DNA of 55,457 nt from Myxococcales bacterium (GTDB taxonomy: Bacteria > Myxococcota_A > UBA796 > GCA-2862545): positions 1 through 55,457 of the forward strand of contig JAHQVJ010000086.1 in assembly GCA_019634415.1 (NCBI GenBank). Reading direction: 5' to 3'. Of the stretch, positions 7,657 through 15,196 are shown piece by piece (the first letter of the stretch is position 1; each line of letters begins with the position of its first letter). Made by a program: the position numbers and the translations under genes. Under the pieces are notes generated by a model, which was not told the DNA's origin, ran no database searches, and saw only the letters and a list, made by a program, of their open reading frames with translations.

Positions 7657-9860
7657 CAGGGTTCTTCCAGGGACATCAGCTCCTCGACCTTCGACGGCGG
7701 GGGTGGCACCACGTCCGCCGGTCGCACGAAGGGCACGTTGGTCCGCTGCCCGTCGTGGAAGACCTGCACCCGAAGGGCGCCTCCGGGACCCTTGAGCTGC
7801 CTCCAGCGGGCACGCGCGGCATCGGTGAACTCCCGCAGCGTGGTCACGGGGCGCCCCTCGACTGCGAACACCCCATCCGTCGGAGACACGTCCTTGAACC
7901 AAGACTCCGCGCCAGCGACGACCAGGGGCGTGGACCCAGACTCCCCCGAGCCGAAGTCCGTGGGGAACCGGCGCGACACGGCCAAGCCGCGGAACACCAC
8001 GGTGGAGCCATAGAACTCCACGAGTTCGTCCCACTTGTCCCGAGGCAGGGTGTGCTGTGTGACCACCGTGAAGTCGGTCCCTTCTCGCTTGACCGCAGCC
8101 TGTGTGCGCTCGGCGTCCACCATGCCCGACGTCTCAGCGTCGAAGCGACTCACCACGGCCTCGGGGTCCGTGTCGGGCGGCAAGTCCAGCAGCCCGGATC
8201 CAGCGGAGCGGCCCTGCACCTCGGCTCGCAGGTTGACGACGAGCTCGTACACCGCATCGCGCCGACTACGGAAGGCCGCATCGTCCACGTCCGTTCCCGT
8301 GGCCCGCCCCACGAAGACGACCCGCTCGTCGGTCACGGCAAAGGACTTGTCCACCCAGGCAGGCGGCAGGGGGCTCCCCCCGTCCCACCCCTCGACCATC
8401 GCGCTCGTACCGAGCCCCGACGCCGCCCCGTCTCCGGAGAAGCTCAGCAGATCGGTGCGCGTCACGATGATCCAGGCCACGGCGAACAGCACGATGACCG
8501 CACCCAACAACGACATGAAGGCCGTGACGGCCGCCGCCTGCCACATCAGCCCAGCGGAGACCGGCTGACCTGCGGGAGCCAACACCGGCTGCGACAGGCT
8601 GGGCACGGTGGGTGATCCCACGGGCGCACGCTGCGTGGGATAGTCCGGACCGAGCTCCGCGGCAGCGCGGAACAGGACATCGGTGTCGGCGATGTCGAGG
8701 GGTCCGACCGCCCAGTTCGCCTCGATGGGCGGAAGGCGCTGCTGCTTGAGCACCTCGCGGCGACGATCGATGTCCACCAGCACCGGCCGGTTGATGCGGT
8801 TGGCCACGCAGCGCGCATCCACGAACATGCTCGACACGTACACGCGCTGCACGGGGTCGGTCAGGAGCACCCGGATCAGGTCGGTCGGAGCCCCGTCGAG
8901 CCACACCTCGGACACCTCGGCGTCGAGGTCTCGCAGCGCCCCCACGAGTCGATGCAATCCAGCCGGATCCACCGATGGGGTGACGGACAGGTCCAACGTG
9001 ACGCGCCCCTCCAGGCCCGCAAACGCGCGCCGCAGACGCAACCGGCCATCGAGCGCCGCGTTGAACCGAATCCGGGTCTCCTGCTCGGAGATGAACTTCT
9101 CGATGGGATCGATGCGGTTGGTGCTGCTGAGGTGGTCCACCACCTGCTGCAGCTCCAGCGGCACCGAGTCGAGGAGGTGTTCGTCGATGGCGAAGTACGA
9201 CCAGGGATCGTCGTCCATCTGTGCTGCCAGCTGGCAGTTGGGGCACTCGACCTTGGCCGGGCTCCGCCCGAGGATGTACTCCCGATCCGCCACGGACTCG
9301 TACAGGGCCCCGAACTCCTCGCCGCAGTGCGAGCAGGCGTACGGCACCATCAGCGAGTGGATCCGACCCGGACCGCAGAAGTTCCGCATCATCGTGATCT
9401 GATTGATCACGGCCTCGCTGCAGCGGAAGAAGTAGCAAGACGACATCCGAGCCGTCTCGAGCATCTGCAGCCAGCCCTTGACGCCGAAGGACGACACGCG
9501 GTCCACCTCGGCCAGATCGAACACCACCACACCGGTGAGGGAACGCCCGAGCTCGCCGCCGCGGAAGGACTCGTTGATGCGCCCGCGCAGCGTCACCACG
9601 GTCATGTTTCCGACGGGTCTCGCATCCACCACCACGTCGCCCGGCGGAAGATAGCTACGGCGCAGGATCCGTCGCTGCTCAGCGGCGCCTCCACCGACCT
9701 GCTCGGGAGCCACTGGTGCAGCTCTCGCTGCGGCGTCCGCCTCGCTCTGGGCGAAGGTCTCGAACTCGAAGGACGGCTCCCCCATCTCGGTCGGGCTCTT
9801 GTCGGGAAAGGAAATCTGCCGGCCGAATCCTCCGTCGTGTCCAGTGTTCTTGCCTGACAT
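7656..9860 (-). CDS. Tandem STAS-like / zinc-ribbon membrane protein with C-terminal PDZ-like domain
   Basis: The 734-residue protein starts at ATG with GGAGAA 8 nt upstream. A STAS-like domain (about 75-175) carries SSFG (123-126) at the usual STAS phosphosite. Next are a CxxC...CxxC zinc ribbon (C176, C179, C206, C209), a second STAS-like unit (about 265-345), a proline-rich linker, one membrane helix (about 441-466), and an extracytoplasmic region that ends in a PDZ-like domain (about 620-720, DVSPTDGVFAVEGRPVT). It aligns along its cytoplasmic half with the STAS half of the downstream kinase fusion. The layout, with STAS inside and PDZ outside, suggests a signal passed across the membrane into the kinase/phosphatase set. 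Its stop overlaps the kinase start by one base. Confidence 0.8.
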   Translation of the reverse strand: MSGKNTGHDGGFGRQISFPDKSPTEMGEPSFEFETFAQSEADAAARAAPVAPEQVGGGAAEQRRILRRSYLPPGDVVVDARPVGNMTVVTLRGRINESFRGGELGRSLTGVVVFDLAEVDRVSSFGVKGWLQMLETARMSSCYFFRCSEAVINQITMMRNFCGPGRIHSLMVPYACSHCGEEFGALYESVADREYILGRSPAKVECPNCQLAAQMDDDPWSYFAIDEHLLDSVPLELQQVVDHLSSTNRIDPIEKFISEQETRIRFNAALDGRLRLRRAFAGLEGRVTLDLSVTPSVDPAGLHRLVGALRDLDAEVSEVWLDGAPTDLIRVLLTDPVQRVYVSSMFVDARCVANRINRPVLVDIDRRREVLKQQRLPPIEANWAVGPLDIADTDVLFRAAAELGPDYPTQRAPVGSPTVPSLSQPVLAPAGQPVSAGLMWQAAAVTAFMSLLGAVIVLFAVAWIIVTRTDLLSFSGDGAASGLGTSAMVEGWDGGSPLPPAWVDKSFAVTDERVVFVGRATGTDVDDAAFRSRRDAVYELVVNLRAEVQGRSAGSGLLDLPPDTDPEAVVSRFDAETSGMVDAERTQAAVKREGTDFTVVTQHTLPRDKWDELVEFYGSTVVFRGLAVSRRFPTDFGSGESGSTPLVVAGAESWFKDVSPTDGVFAVEGRPVTTLREFTDAARARWRQLKGPGGALRVQVFHDGQRTNVPFVRPADVVPPPPSKVEELMSLEEP

Positions 9861-9997
9861 CAGGTCGTTCTCCGTTCACCGTCAAGGACGTGCTGCGTCC
9901 GAGGGACTGGATGGTACTACGTTCGTTGCGGTCTCGCGCTGAGGGCTTCCTGACGGCACTCGATACGGTACCACCAGCTGGGACGACCCTTCGAGGG

Positions 9998-10585
9998 TCA
10001 CCGTTCGTCCATGATGTCTGGAGCATTGTTGTCGGGGACTGGTCTCACCTTGGGGGACGGCCGCGGGCCCTTCCGCTTCCGCAACGTCGCGAACAGCGGA
10101 GCACCCACCTCCTCCATGGTGACCGTGGCGTCTCTGTATCCGGGGAGCTTGAGCACGAAGGTCCGGTTGTCCGGCGCGTGCTCGGGATGCTCCACCTGAC
10201 ACGGTGTGGCTTCGCACTTCTTGCTTCGTCCCTCCCAGACCTCCGCACCGCTCGGCTCCGAGTCGACCCCGATCAAGATGGGGGCCGGTTCGTCGGGAGT
10301 GGCGGGCACCACCGTGGGTGCGACGGGTTGCACTGGTGTCTTCGCCGTCGTGGACGGCTCGGAGGACAACATGGCCACGACGGCAGCAAGGCCAGCCACA
10401 GCCACGATGGCAAGGAACACGAAGACGATCACCAGCGGGAGAATCGACCGACGGGGCGCGGGAGGCGGCGGAGGCAGCGGCGTCTTGCCGACTGCACGTG
10501 CCACGTACACCAGCTCCGCACCGTCCACGAAGCAGTACTCGACGTGGTCGTCGTACTCGGCCTCGCACTGCGGGCATCGCTTCAT
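9998..10585 (-). CDS. Zinc-ribbon, single-pass membrane protein with PEGA domain
   Basis: A 195-residue protein starting at ATG. An N-terminal zinc ribbon begins CPQCEAEYDDHVEYCFVDG (a Cys or other ligand may complete the site). A proline-rich stretch and a membrane helix (about 45-68) come next, then an extracytoplasmic PEGA-like domain (GVDSEPSGAEVWEGRSKKC). The C-terminus is basic and Pro-rich. It heads the minus-strand signalling block, 137 nt before the tandem-STAS gene, and shares PEGA domains with the TonB receptor at the other end. The function is unknown; it is probably a structural or sensing component of the envelope signalling set. Confidence 0.75.
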   Translation of the reverse strand: MKRCPQCEAEYDDHVEYCFVDGAELVYVARAVGKTPLPPPPPAPRRSILPLVIVFVFLAIVAVAGLAAVVAMLSSEPSTTAKTPVQPVAPTVVPATPDEPAPILIGVDSEPSGAEVWEGRSKKCEATPCQVEHPEHAPDNRTFVLKLPGYRDATVTMEEVGAPLFATLRKRKGPRPSPKVRPVPDNNAPDIMDER

Positions 10586-10830
10586 CGTTGGCTACCCTCT
10601 GACTGCACGGCAGGGAGTTTCTGTGAAGGGAGCTTGCAATACAAGTGCTTAGGTTCGCCGACTCGCGTTCGGCTGCTTGCTCGCGGGCTAGCACGCCATC
10701 GAAGAACGCTGGTACTCGTGCGACGCCGGCACGGCTCGCGCCCAGACCCCGATCATGGATCGACTCTGGTGGGAATAGACCTGGGTAGGCACCTCTGCGA
10801 CGGTACGGGGGCCGCTCGAGGGAGGTAGCC
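10586..10830. promoter_or_regulatory. Divergent intergenic region
   Basis: This 245-bp gap separates the minus-strand signalling block from the plus-strand Lon-N cluster, so it should hold promoters for both. Its plus-strand end carries a strong ribosome site (GAGGGAGGTAGCC-ATG). I cannot identify convincing -35/-10 boxes or operators. Confidence 0.35.
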
Positions 10831-11910
10831 ATGGGCGGCGACGCCCACGTCTTCGACAAAGCAGCGTTCCACCTTCGGACCGTGCGGGCAAAGGGGCTTC
10901 ACGAGCACCAGGCCTACGTTCATGTGGGTCTGTTCTTCGCCTGGGCGGTGGACCGGGGCCTGACCGCACGCTGGCTGGAGGATCGCCATCCAGAGGCCTT
11001 CGCCTCCTACCGAGCGGGAGCCCTCACCGGACCGCGCCTGCTGTACCACTGGGACGGAGCCCTCCTCGACGACATGTTCAACGACGAAGGGCTGGCCTTT
11101 GCGTCGAGCTACCTGGACCACCGGGTGGGGCGGTTCCACGAGGACTACCGCGACACCCTCGCGACGCCCTACGCCTCCGAGTTCCACGTGCCCGACACCC
11201 CGGACAGCCAACGACGCCTCAGTGCCGTTCTGGACGAGCGCCATGCGGCCTGGAGGCCCACCTACGATCCACGCGCACCTCGCGTCGATCTTCGGCAGCG
11301 CGAGCCAGAGACGCCCCTCGAGGTCCCCCAGCGGCTGGTGGCACCGGTGCTCGCCATTCCGACCGGCGTTCCCCTACCCTCTGGACCCCTCGGCATCGAG
11401 GCACGCCGAGCGACCTCCGTTGCCGCCATCGCCTCGGCTCGAGCCAACGACCACTGGCTCGGCCTGTTCCCGGTCGACGGAGGGCACCCGGCCTCCATCG
11501 GCGTGTTGGGTCGCGTCGCAGAGCAGCTGCCCGGCGCGGAGGGCACTCCGAAGGTGGTGGTGCACTGCCTGTACCGCGTCAACCGCGGGCGCTGGGTGCG
11601 CCAGGAGGCGTCGCTGGCCGAGCTGACGCGTTGGCCGGACCCCGAGGTCAGCGAAGCCGACGCGCTCCGCCTGGAGGAAATCCGCGGGGATCTGGCCACC
11701 CTGATTCGTCTCCGACGCGCACGAGGCGCGCCCCTCGGGGTCCTGGCGCTGGCACCTGCCTTGACGGACGCCTCGGTCCTCGACGTGATCGCCCGGGAGT
11801 TGACGCTCACCGACATCGAGCGCAGAACGGTTCTGGAAGCGCCCGATGTCCGCTCTCGGTGCGAAATCGTTCACACAGCGCTACGTCGTGAATCTTCGAA
11901 GCTACACTGA
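10831..11910 (+). CDS. DUF7832-like domain fused to a stand-alone Lon N-terminal (substrate-binding) domain
   Basis: The start has a strong GGGAGG site 6 nt upstream. Residues 1 to about 120 (FDKAAFHL, AYVHVGLFFAWAVD, HWDGALLDDMFNDEG) follow the pattern of DUF7832-type immunity or accessory proteins. Residues about 165-355 match the Lon protease N-terminal fold: LAIPTGVPLPSGPLGIE for the LPLRD...FPG strand, then IGVLGRVAEQLPG, and a helical end with LTDIERRTVLEAPDVRSR resembling the LSLEEKQELLETLDV helix. There is no AAA+ module or Ser-Lys protease. It could act as a substrate adaptor or decoy for a protease, or as an isolated peptide-binding protein. The Lon-N call is fairly sure; the N-terminal family name is tentative. 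Confidence 0.7.
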   Translation: MGGDAHVFDKAAFHLRTVRAKGLHEHQAYVHVGLFFAWAVDRGLTARWLEDRHPEAFASYRAGALTGPRLLYHWDGALLDDMFNDEGLAFASSYLDHRVGRFHEDYRDTLATPYASEFHVPDTPDSQRRLSAVLDERHAAWRPTYDPRAPRVDLRQREPETPLEVPQRLVAPVLAIPTGVPLPSGPLGIEARRATSVAAIASARANDHWLGLFPVDGGHPASIGVLGRVAEQLPGAEGTPKVVVHCLYRVNRGRWVRQEASLAELTRWPDPEVSEADALRLEEIRGDLATLIRLRRARGAPLGVLALAPALTDASVLDVIARELTLTDIERRTVLEAPDVRSRCEIVHTALRRESSKLH

Positions 11911-12793
11911 TGGTTGCTCCGACGAGGCCCCTTTGGCGTCCGATCCCGACAAGACCAAGCAGCGCGACCGACTCAGGTACCGGTGTCCCGTGTGCGAAGC
12001 ACAGGTCGGCTCCTCGGACGACAGCTGTGCAGCGTGTGGCTCCTCGCGCCCTGGCCATGGCTGGGTCCGCGTCACCGAGCTGGTGGTGCACGGTGGGCTG
12101 CCGGACGGCTCGGAGGATGGCGACGTCGAGCGAGCAGCGCCTCCCATCCTCGCCACCCCCAACGCCCCTCGGCCGCCCGTGCATCGCACGGTCTACCTGG
12201 AGGCACCGGGAGCACCCACGGCTCCTGCGGATCCGGACGGACGGCACACCCTGGGGCTGGCAGCCACGTTCCTCACGGCGTTCGCCCTCACCACCGTGGC
12301 CGTGTTGGTGGCCTGGACGGCCTTGAGCCAGCGACCCACGCAGGCCCAGGCAGCACCTGCCACACAGGCCGTGGAGTCCACGGCGGCCGTGGAGGGGATC
12401 GCCAAGAGTCAGCCAGAGGGCGAACCTCACCGCGACCCCCTGGTGCCCATCCCACACGAGTTCATCGACTCCATGGAGAGCCAGCCCACCCCGCTCGAAG
12501 CGGCAGCGCTGGACGGTGCCTACTCGGGCACGATGGACGATGCCCCGGTCACCTTCGACTTCGCCTTCGGGCCGAACGGCGAGGTGACCGCGCGGATCGC
12601 CGCTGGGGGCCTGCCCCCCGTTGATGCAGTTGGCAGCTACCGTATGAACGGCCGCGTTGCCCACGTCGTCCTTCACGAGAACGGGGGCACCGAGTCCCTC
12701 GTCTACGCTGGCGACGTAGGTCCAACGGGAGTATCTGGACGAGTCACGACGGCAGATGGCCGAGACGTCCGCTACTTCTCGGCCAAGCCTTGA
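11846..12793 (+). CDS. Zinc-ribbon single-pass membrane protein
   Basis: The protein has up to 315 residues. A four-Cys zinc ribbon (CPVCEAQ...CAACGSS) lies in the first about 60 residues, one membrane helix near residues 135-155 (LGLAATFLTAFALTTVAVLV), then an extracytoplasmic beta-rich domain (about 225-315, DGAYSGTMDDAPVTFDFAFG). The first ATG overlaps the preceding gene by 65 bp with a modest GGAAG site; a GTG at 11888 would shorten the overlap. It lies immediately before the pseudokinase gene. The domain plan parallels the zinc-ribbon/PEGA protein at 9998-10585, suggesting a repeated theme of cytoplasmic ribbons on membrane stalks. Function unknown. Confidence 0.65.
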   Translation: MSALGAKSFTQRYVVNLRSYTDGCSDEAPLASDPDKTKQRDRLRYRCPVCEAQVGSSDDSCAACGSSRPGHGWVRVTELVVHGGLPDGSEDGDVERAAPPILATPNAPRPPVHRTVYLEAPGAPTAPADPDGRHTLGLAATFLTAFALTTVAVLVAWTALSQRPTQAQAAPATQAVESTAAVEGIAKSQPEGEPHRDPLVPIPHEFIDSMESQPTPLEAAALDGAYSGTMDDAPVTFDFAFGPNGEVTARIAAGGLPPVDAVGSYRMNGRVAHVVLHENGGTESLVYAGDVGPTGVSGRVTTADGRDVRYFSAKP

Positions 12794-12800
12794 GGTGTTC

Positions 12801-13922
12801 GTGCTATTCCCCGGGAAGTCCACTGGTAGCTGGCTGATCGACGATCTCGTCGGTCTGGGCATGCCACGGACCTACAAAGCCCGCCACGTGGAGGTCGGAT
12901 CCGAGTGCCGCCTGAAGGTGCTCCCGAAGACCGACAGCACACTCGCAGCCCAGAAACGAGAGGTTCAGGCGCTGCGCACGCTGCACCACGAGGCGATTCC
13001 CGGCCTGTTGGACTACGGCGTCGACACTCAGCGCAACCTGGTGTGGACGGCCTTCGCTTGGTTCGACGCCGAGCCCCTCGAGGACCAGCTCCTCAGCGGC
13101 CCGATGCCCTGGCAGGATGCGTGCGCACTGTTTCGCGTGCTGGCCGACGCGGTGTCCCACATCCACTCGGCGGGGCTGCTGCATCGAGACCTCCGGCCCA
13201 AGAACGTGCTCGTGACCGCAAGCGGGAGCACATCCCCGGACGCGTGGCTCGCTGGCTTCGACTACGCCATGACCCAGCAGCAGCTGGAGCGGCTGTCCCA
13301 CGCGCCCTTCGGCGACCTGGCCTACCTCGCTCCCGAGGTCCTCAACGACCCCACGCACCACGGCTCCAAGGCAGACGTCTACGCCTTCGGCTGCCTCATG
13401 TACGAGGTTCTGTCGGCGCAGCCCGCCTTCCCTGCGGCCGCCTTCGGGGGGGAGCGCCGCGACCAGGCTCAGCGCATGCTGGAGTGGAAGACGCGATCCG
13501 ATGTGCTCGATCCGGGAGAGGACTGCCCCGACTGGCTACGCAACATGATCGCCAAGTGCACGGAGCCCTACCCGCCCCGCCGCCTGCCCGACATCGATGC
13601 CCTCATCGGCTGGCTCGACGGTGCCGAGGAGAGCTGGCGCCGCAAGCCACGACCGGCCGCCCCGGCGCAGCGACGCGCGCCCCCGCCCGTGTTGCTGCCC
13701 ACGCGACCGAGTCTCCGGCCCGCTGGCAGTCTGCCTCGAGCGGAGATCTCGCGCGCCCCGCAGCCCGAGATCCCCACCTACGACCACACCTACGCCACAA
13801 ACGCGCCCGCCACGCCCATCCACGTGCAGTACATGATCGCGGCGGCGTTGGGCGTGATGGGCGCGCTGGGCTTCAGCGCCCTCATCATCCTCTTCATCGA
13901 GCTGCAGAACGGCAGCATCTAA
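12801..13922 (+). CDS. Membrane-anchored Ser/Thr kinase-like protein, probable pseudokinase
   Basis: I chose the GTG at 12801 because TGAGGTG lies 5 nt upstream and the preceding gene ends at 12793; an ATG at 12756 would overlap that gene. In the 373-residue product, the ATP-site Lys (CRLKVLP), HRDLRPKN (D130) and an APE-like YLAPEVL are kept. The glycine loop lacks its last Gly (GLGMPRTYKA), and the DFG motif reads GFD (152-154), so the metal-binding Asp is displaced. It therefore binds nucleotide weakly or is inactive. A Pro-rich linker and a C-terminal membrane helix (about 340-365) follow. It probably scaffolds or regulates an active kinase. Confidence 0.8.
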   Translation: MLFPGKSTGSWLIDDLVGLGMPRTYKARHVEVGSECRLKVLPKTDSTLAAQKREVQALRTLHHEAIPGLLDYGVDTQRNLVWTAFAWFDAEPLEDQLLSGPMPWQDACALFRVLADAVSHIHSAGLLHRDLRPKNVLVTASGSTSPDAWLAGFDYAMTQQQLERLSHAPFGDLAYLAPEVLNDPTHHGSKADVYAFGCLMYEVLSAQPAFPAAAFGGERRDQAQRMLEWKTRSDVLDPGEDCPDWLRNMIAKCTEPYPPRRLPDIDALIGWLDGAEESWRRKPRPAAPAQRRAPPPVLLPTRPSLRPAGSLPRAEISRAPQPEIPTYDHTYATNAPATPIHVQYMIAAALGVMGALGFSALIILFIELQNGSI

Positions 13923-13930
13923 CCGAGCAA

Positions 13931-13965
13931 CCCAGATGAGCCCTTGACGGGCCCGTCCCTGGGTG
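13931..13965 (+). terminator. Hairpin between the pseudokinase and DoxX genes
   Basis: ACCCAG (13931-13936) pairs with CTGGGT (13960-13965), and GCCC with GGGC inside. A perfect 12-bp palindrome GACGGGCCCGTC sits at 13947-13958. There is no T-run. It plausibly ends the pseudokinase transcript. Confidence 0.35.
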
Positions 13966-13998
13966 CGTTAGACCTGTGCCCCACGAAGGGGAGCACTC

Positions 13999-14427
13999 AT
14001 GCGTTGGCTGACCTGGAGCGGCATGGACCGCTATCGCGACCTCGGCATGCTGGTGGTGCGCGTCGGGCTCGGCGCCATGATCATGGGCCACGGCTGGCCC
14101 AAAGTGGCGGGCGGTGCTGCAGTGTGGGAGCGCCTCGGAGGGGCGATGGGCCACCTCGGCGTGACCTTCGCGCCCACGTTCTGGGGTGCAGCGGCGGCCT
14201 TCACCGAGTTCTTCGGCGGCGCGCTCATCGTGCTGGGGCTGGGCACGCGCCCCATCGCCGCACTGCTCGTGTTCGTCCTGTTCGTGGCCGCCCTCGGCGA
14301 CTTCAACGGGGGCGCTGCGTTCCGCAACCTGTCCCATCCGGTCGAGACGGGGCTCGCCTTCCTGGCACTGTTCTTCGCGGGACCCGGAAGCTTCAGCCTC
14401 GACGGTCGACTGCGCAAGGCGGGATGA
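13999..14427 (+). CDS. DoxX family membrane protein
   Basis: A 142-residue protein with four predicted membrane helices and the family's N-terminal pattern (RVGLGAMIMGHGWPKV), followed by TEFFGGALIVLGLGTRPIAALL. DoxX relatives are small inner-membrane proteins linked to quinone or thiol redox functions, but the family has no single activity. The ribosome site AAGGGGAG precedes the ATG. The gene ends 10 nt before the Lgt-like gene, so the two are probably cotranscribed. Confidence 0.85.
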   Translation: MRWLTWSGMDRYRDLGMLVVRVGLGAMIMGHGWPKVAGGAAVWERLGGAMGHLGVTFAPTFWGAAAAFTEFFGGALIVLGLGTRPIAALLVFVLFVAALGDFNGGAAFRNLSHPVETGLAFLALFFAGPGSFSLDGRLRKAG

Positions 14428-14437
14428 GGCCGGTCGC

Positions 14438-15160
14438 GTGCTGCCTAGCCTCCCCCTGGGGCCCTGGCAGGTGCCCACCTACGCCCTCGCCGTCGTGGCG
14501 TCCTTCGTGGTGGCCTCCTGGGTCCGACGCCGCGAGGTCCAGCGGCTCGGATACGACGCGCATCCTTCGCACCCCTGGGTGGGGATCGGCGGGCTGCTCG
14601 GCGGCATCGTGGGAGCGAAGCTGGGCCTGGTGCTCTTCGCCGAGCCCGGCACCGTAGCGGAGGTGCTGGCTGGAATCCTCTCCCTCGACTTCACGGGCAA
14701 GACCATCCTCGGTGGGATCGCGGGGGGCTACATCGGCGTGGAGCTGGCCAAATCCGCGGTGGGGATCCGATTCTCCACAGGGGATGGCTTCGCGCTGGCG
14801 TTGCCCATCGGGCAGGCCATCGGTCGGCTCGGGTGCATGGGCCATGGCTGCTGCTACGGCACCCCCTTCGAGGGCGCCGGCGCCCTCTTCCTCCACGGAG
14901 CCTGGCGACACCCCACGCCGCTGTACGAGGCAGGCTTGGACGTGCTGCTCGCGGCGCTACTCTTCGGACTGCGGCGGCGCACCACGGCGCCTGGACAGCT
15001 GTTCCGGCTGTACCTGATCGGCTACGCCGCCATTCGCTTCGCCCTGGACCCCCTCCGAGCGGACGGCAGCCTGGCGCTGGGTCCCCTGTCGGCGGTCCAG
15101 TGGTTCTGCGCCGCCGTCATCGTGGGGTTCGGCCTGGCTCTGTGGACGGGGCGGCGGTAG
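14438..15160 (+). CDS. Lgt-like (prolipoprotein diacylglyceryl transferase family) membrane protein
   Basis: The GTG start at 14438, with GATGAGG upstream, gives 240 residues that begin directly with the family fold. Multiple membrane helices are clear. The signature region reads IGRLGCMGHGCCYGTPFEG, the Cys-rich variant, where classical Lgt has GRxGNFxNxExxG; PTPLYEAG and an RFALDPLR segment follow. It should lie in the inner membrane and act on glycerophospholipid-type substrates. The divergent signature argues against housekeeping Lgt. The next gene is a radical-SAM enzyme resembling lipid-linking synthases, making a lipid-modification role attractive but inferred. Confidence 0.8.
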   Translation: MLPSLPLGPWQVPTYALAVVASFVVASWVRRREVQRLGYDAHPSHPWVGIGGLLGGIVGAKLGLVLFAEPGTVAEVLAGILSLDFTGKTILGGIAGGYIGVELAKSAVGIRFSTGDGFALALPIGQAIGRLGCMGHGCCYGTPFEGAGALFLHGAWRHPTPLYEAGLDVLLAALLFGLRRRTTAPGQLFRLYLIGYAAIRFALDPLRADGSLALGPLSAVQWFCAAVIVGFGLALWTGRR

Positions 15161-15196
15161 GGTTCGGAGGCCGCGTGCTGTGCGGTCGGAGGCTGT

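Noticed and set aside
5428..8013. Plus-strand open frame of about 861 codons
   Set aside because: Antisense to the kinase-STAS gene; low-complexity Arg/His/Pro composition and no recognisable motif.
14438..15160. Housekeeping lgt
   Set aside because: The signature region is the Cys-rich variant rather than GRxGNFxNxExxG, and the context is a radical-SAM gene, so the symbol is not assigned.
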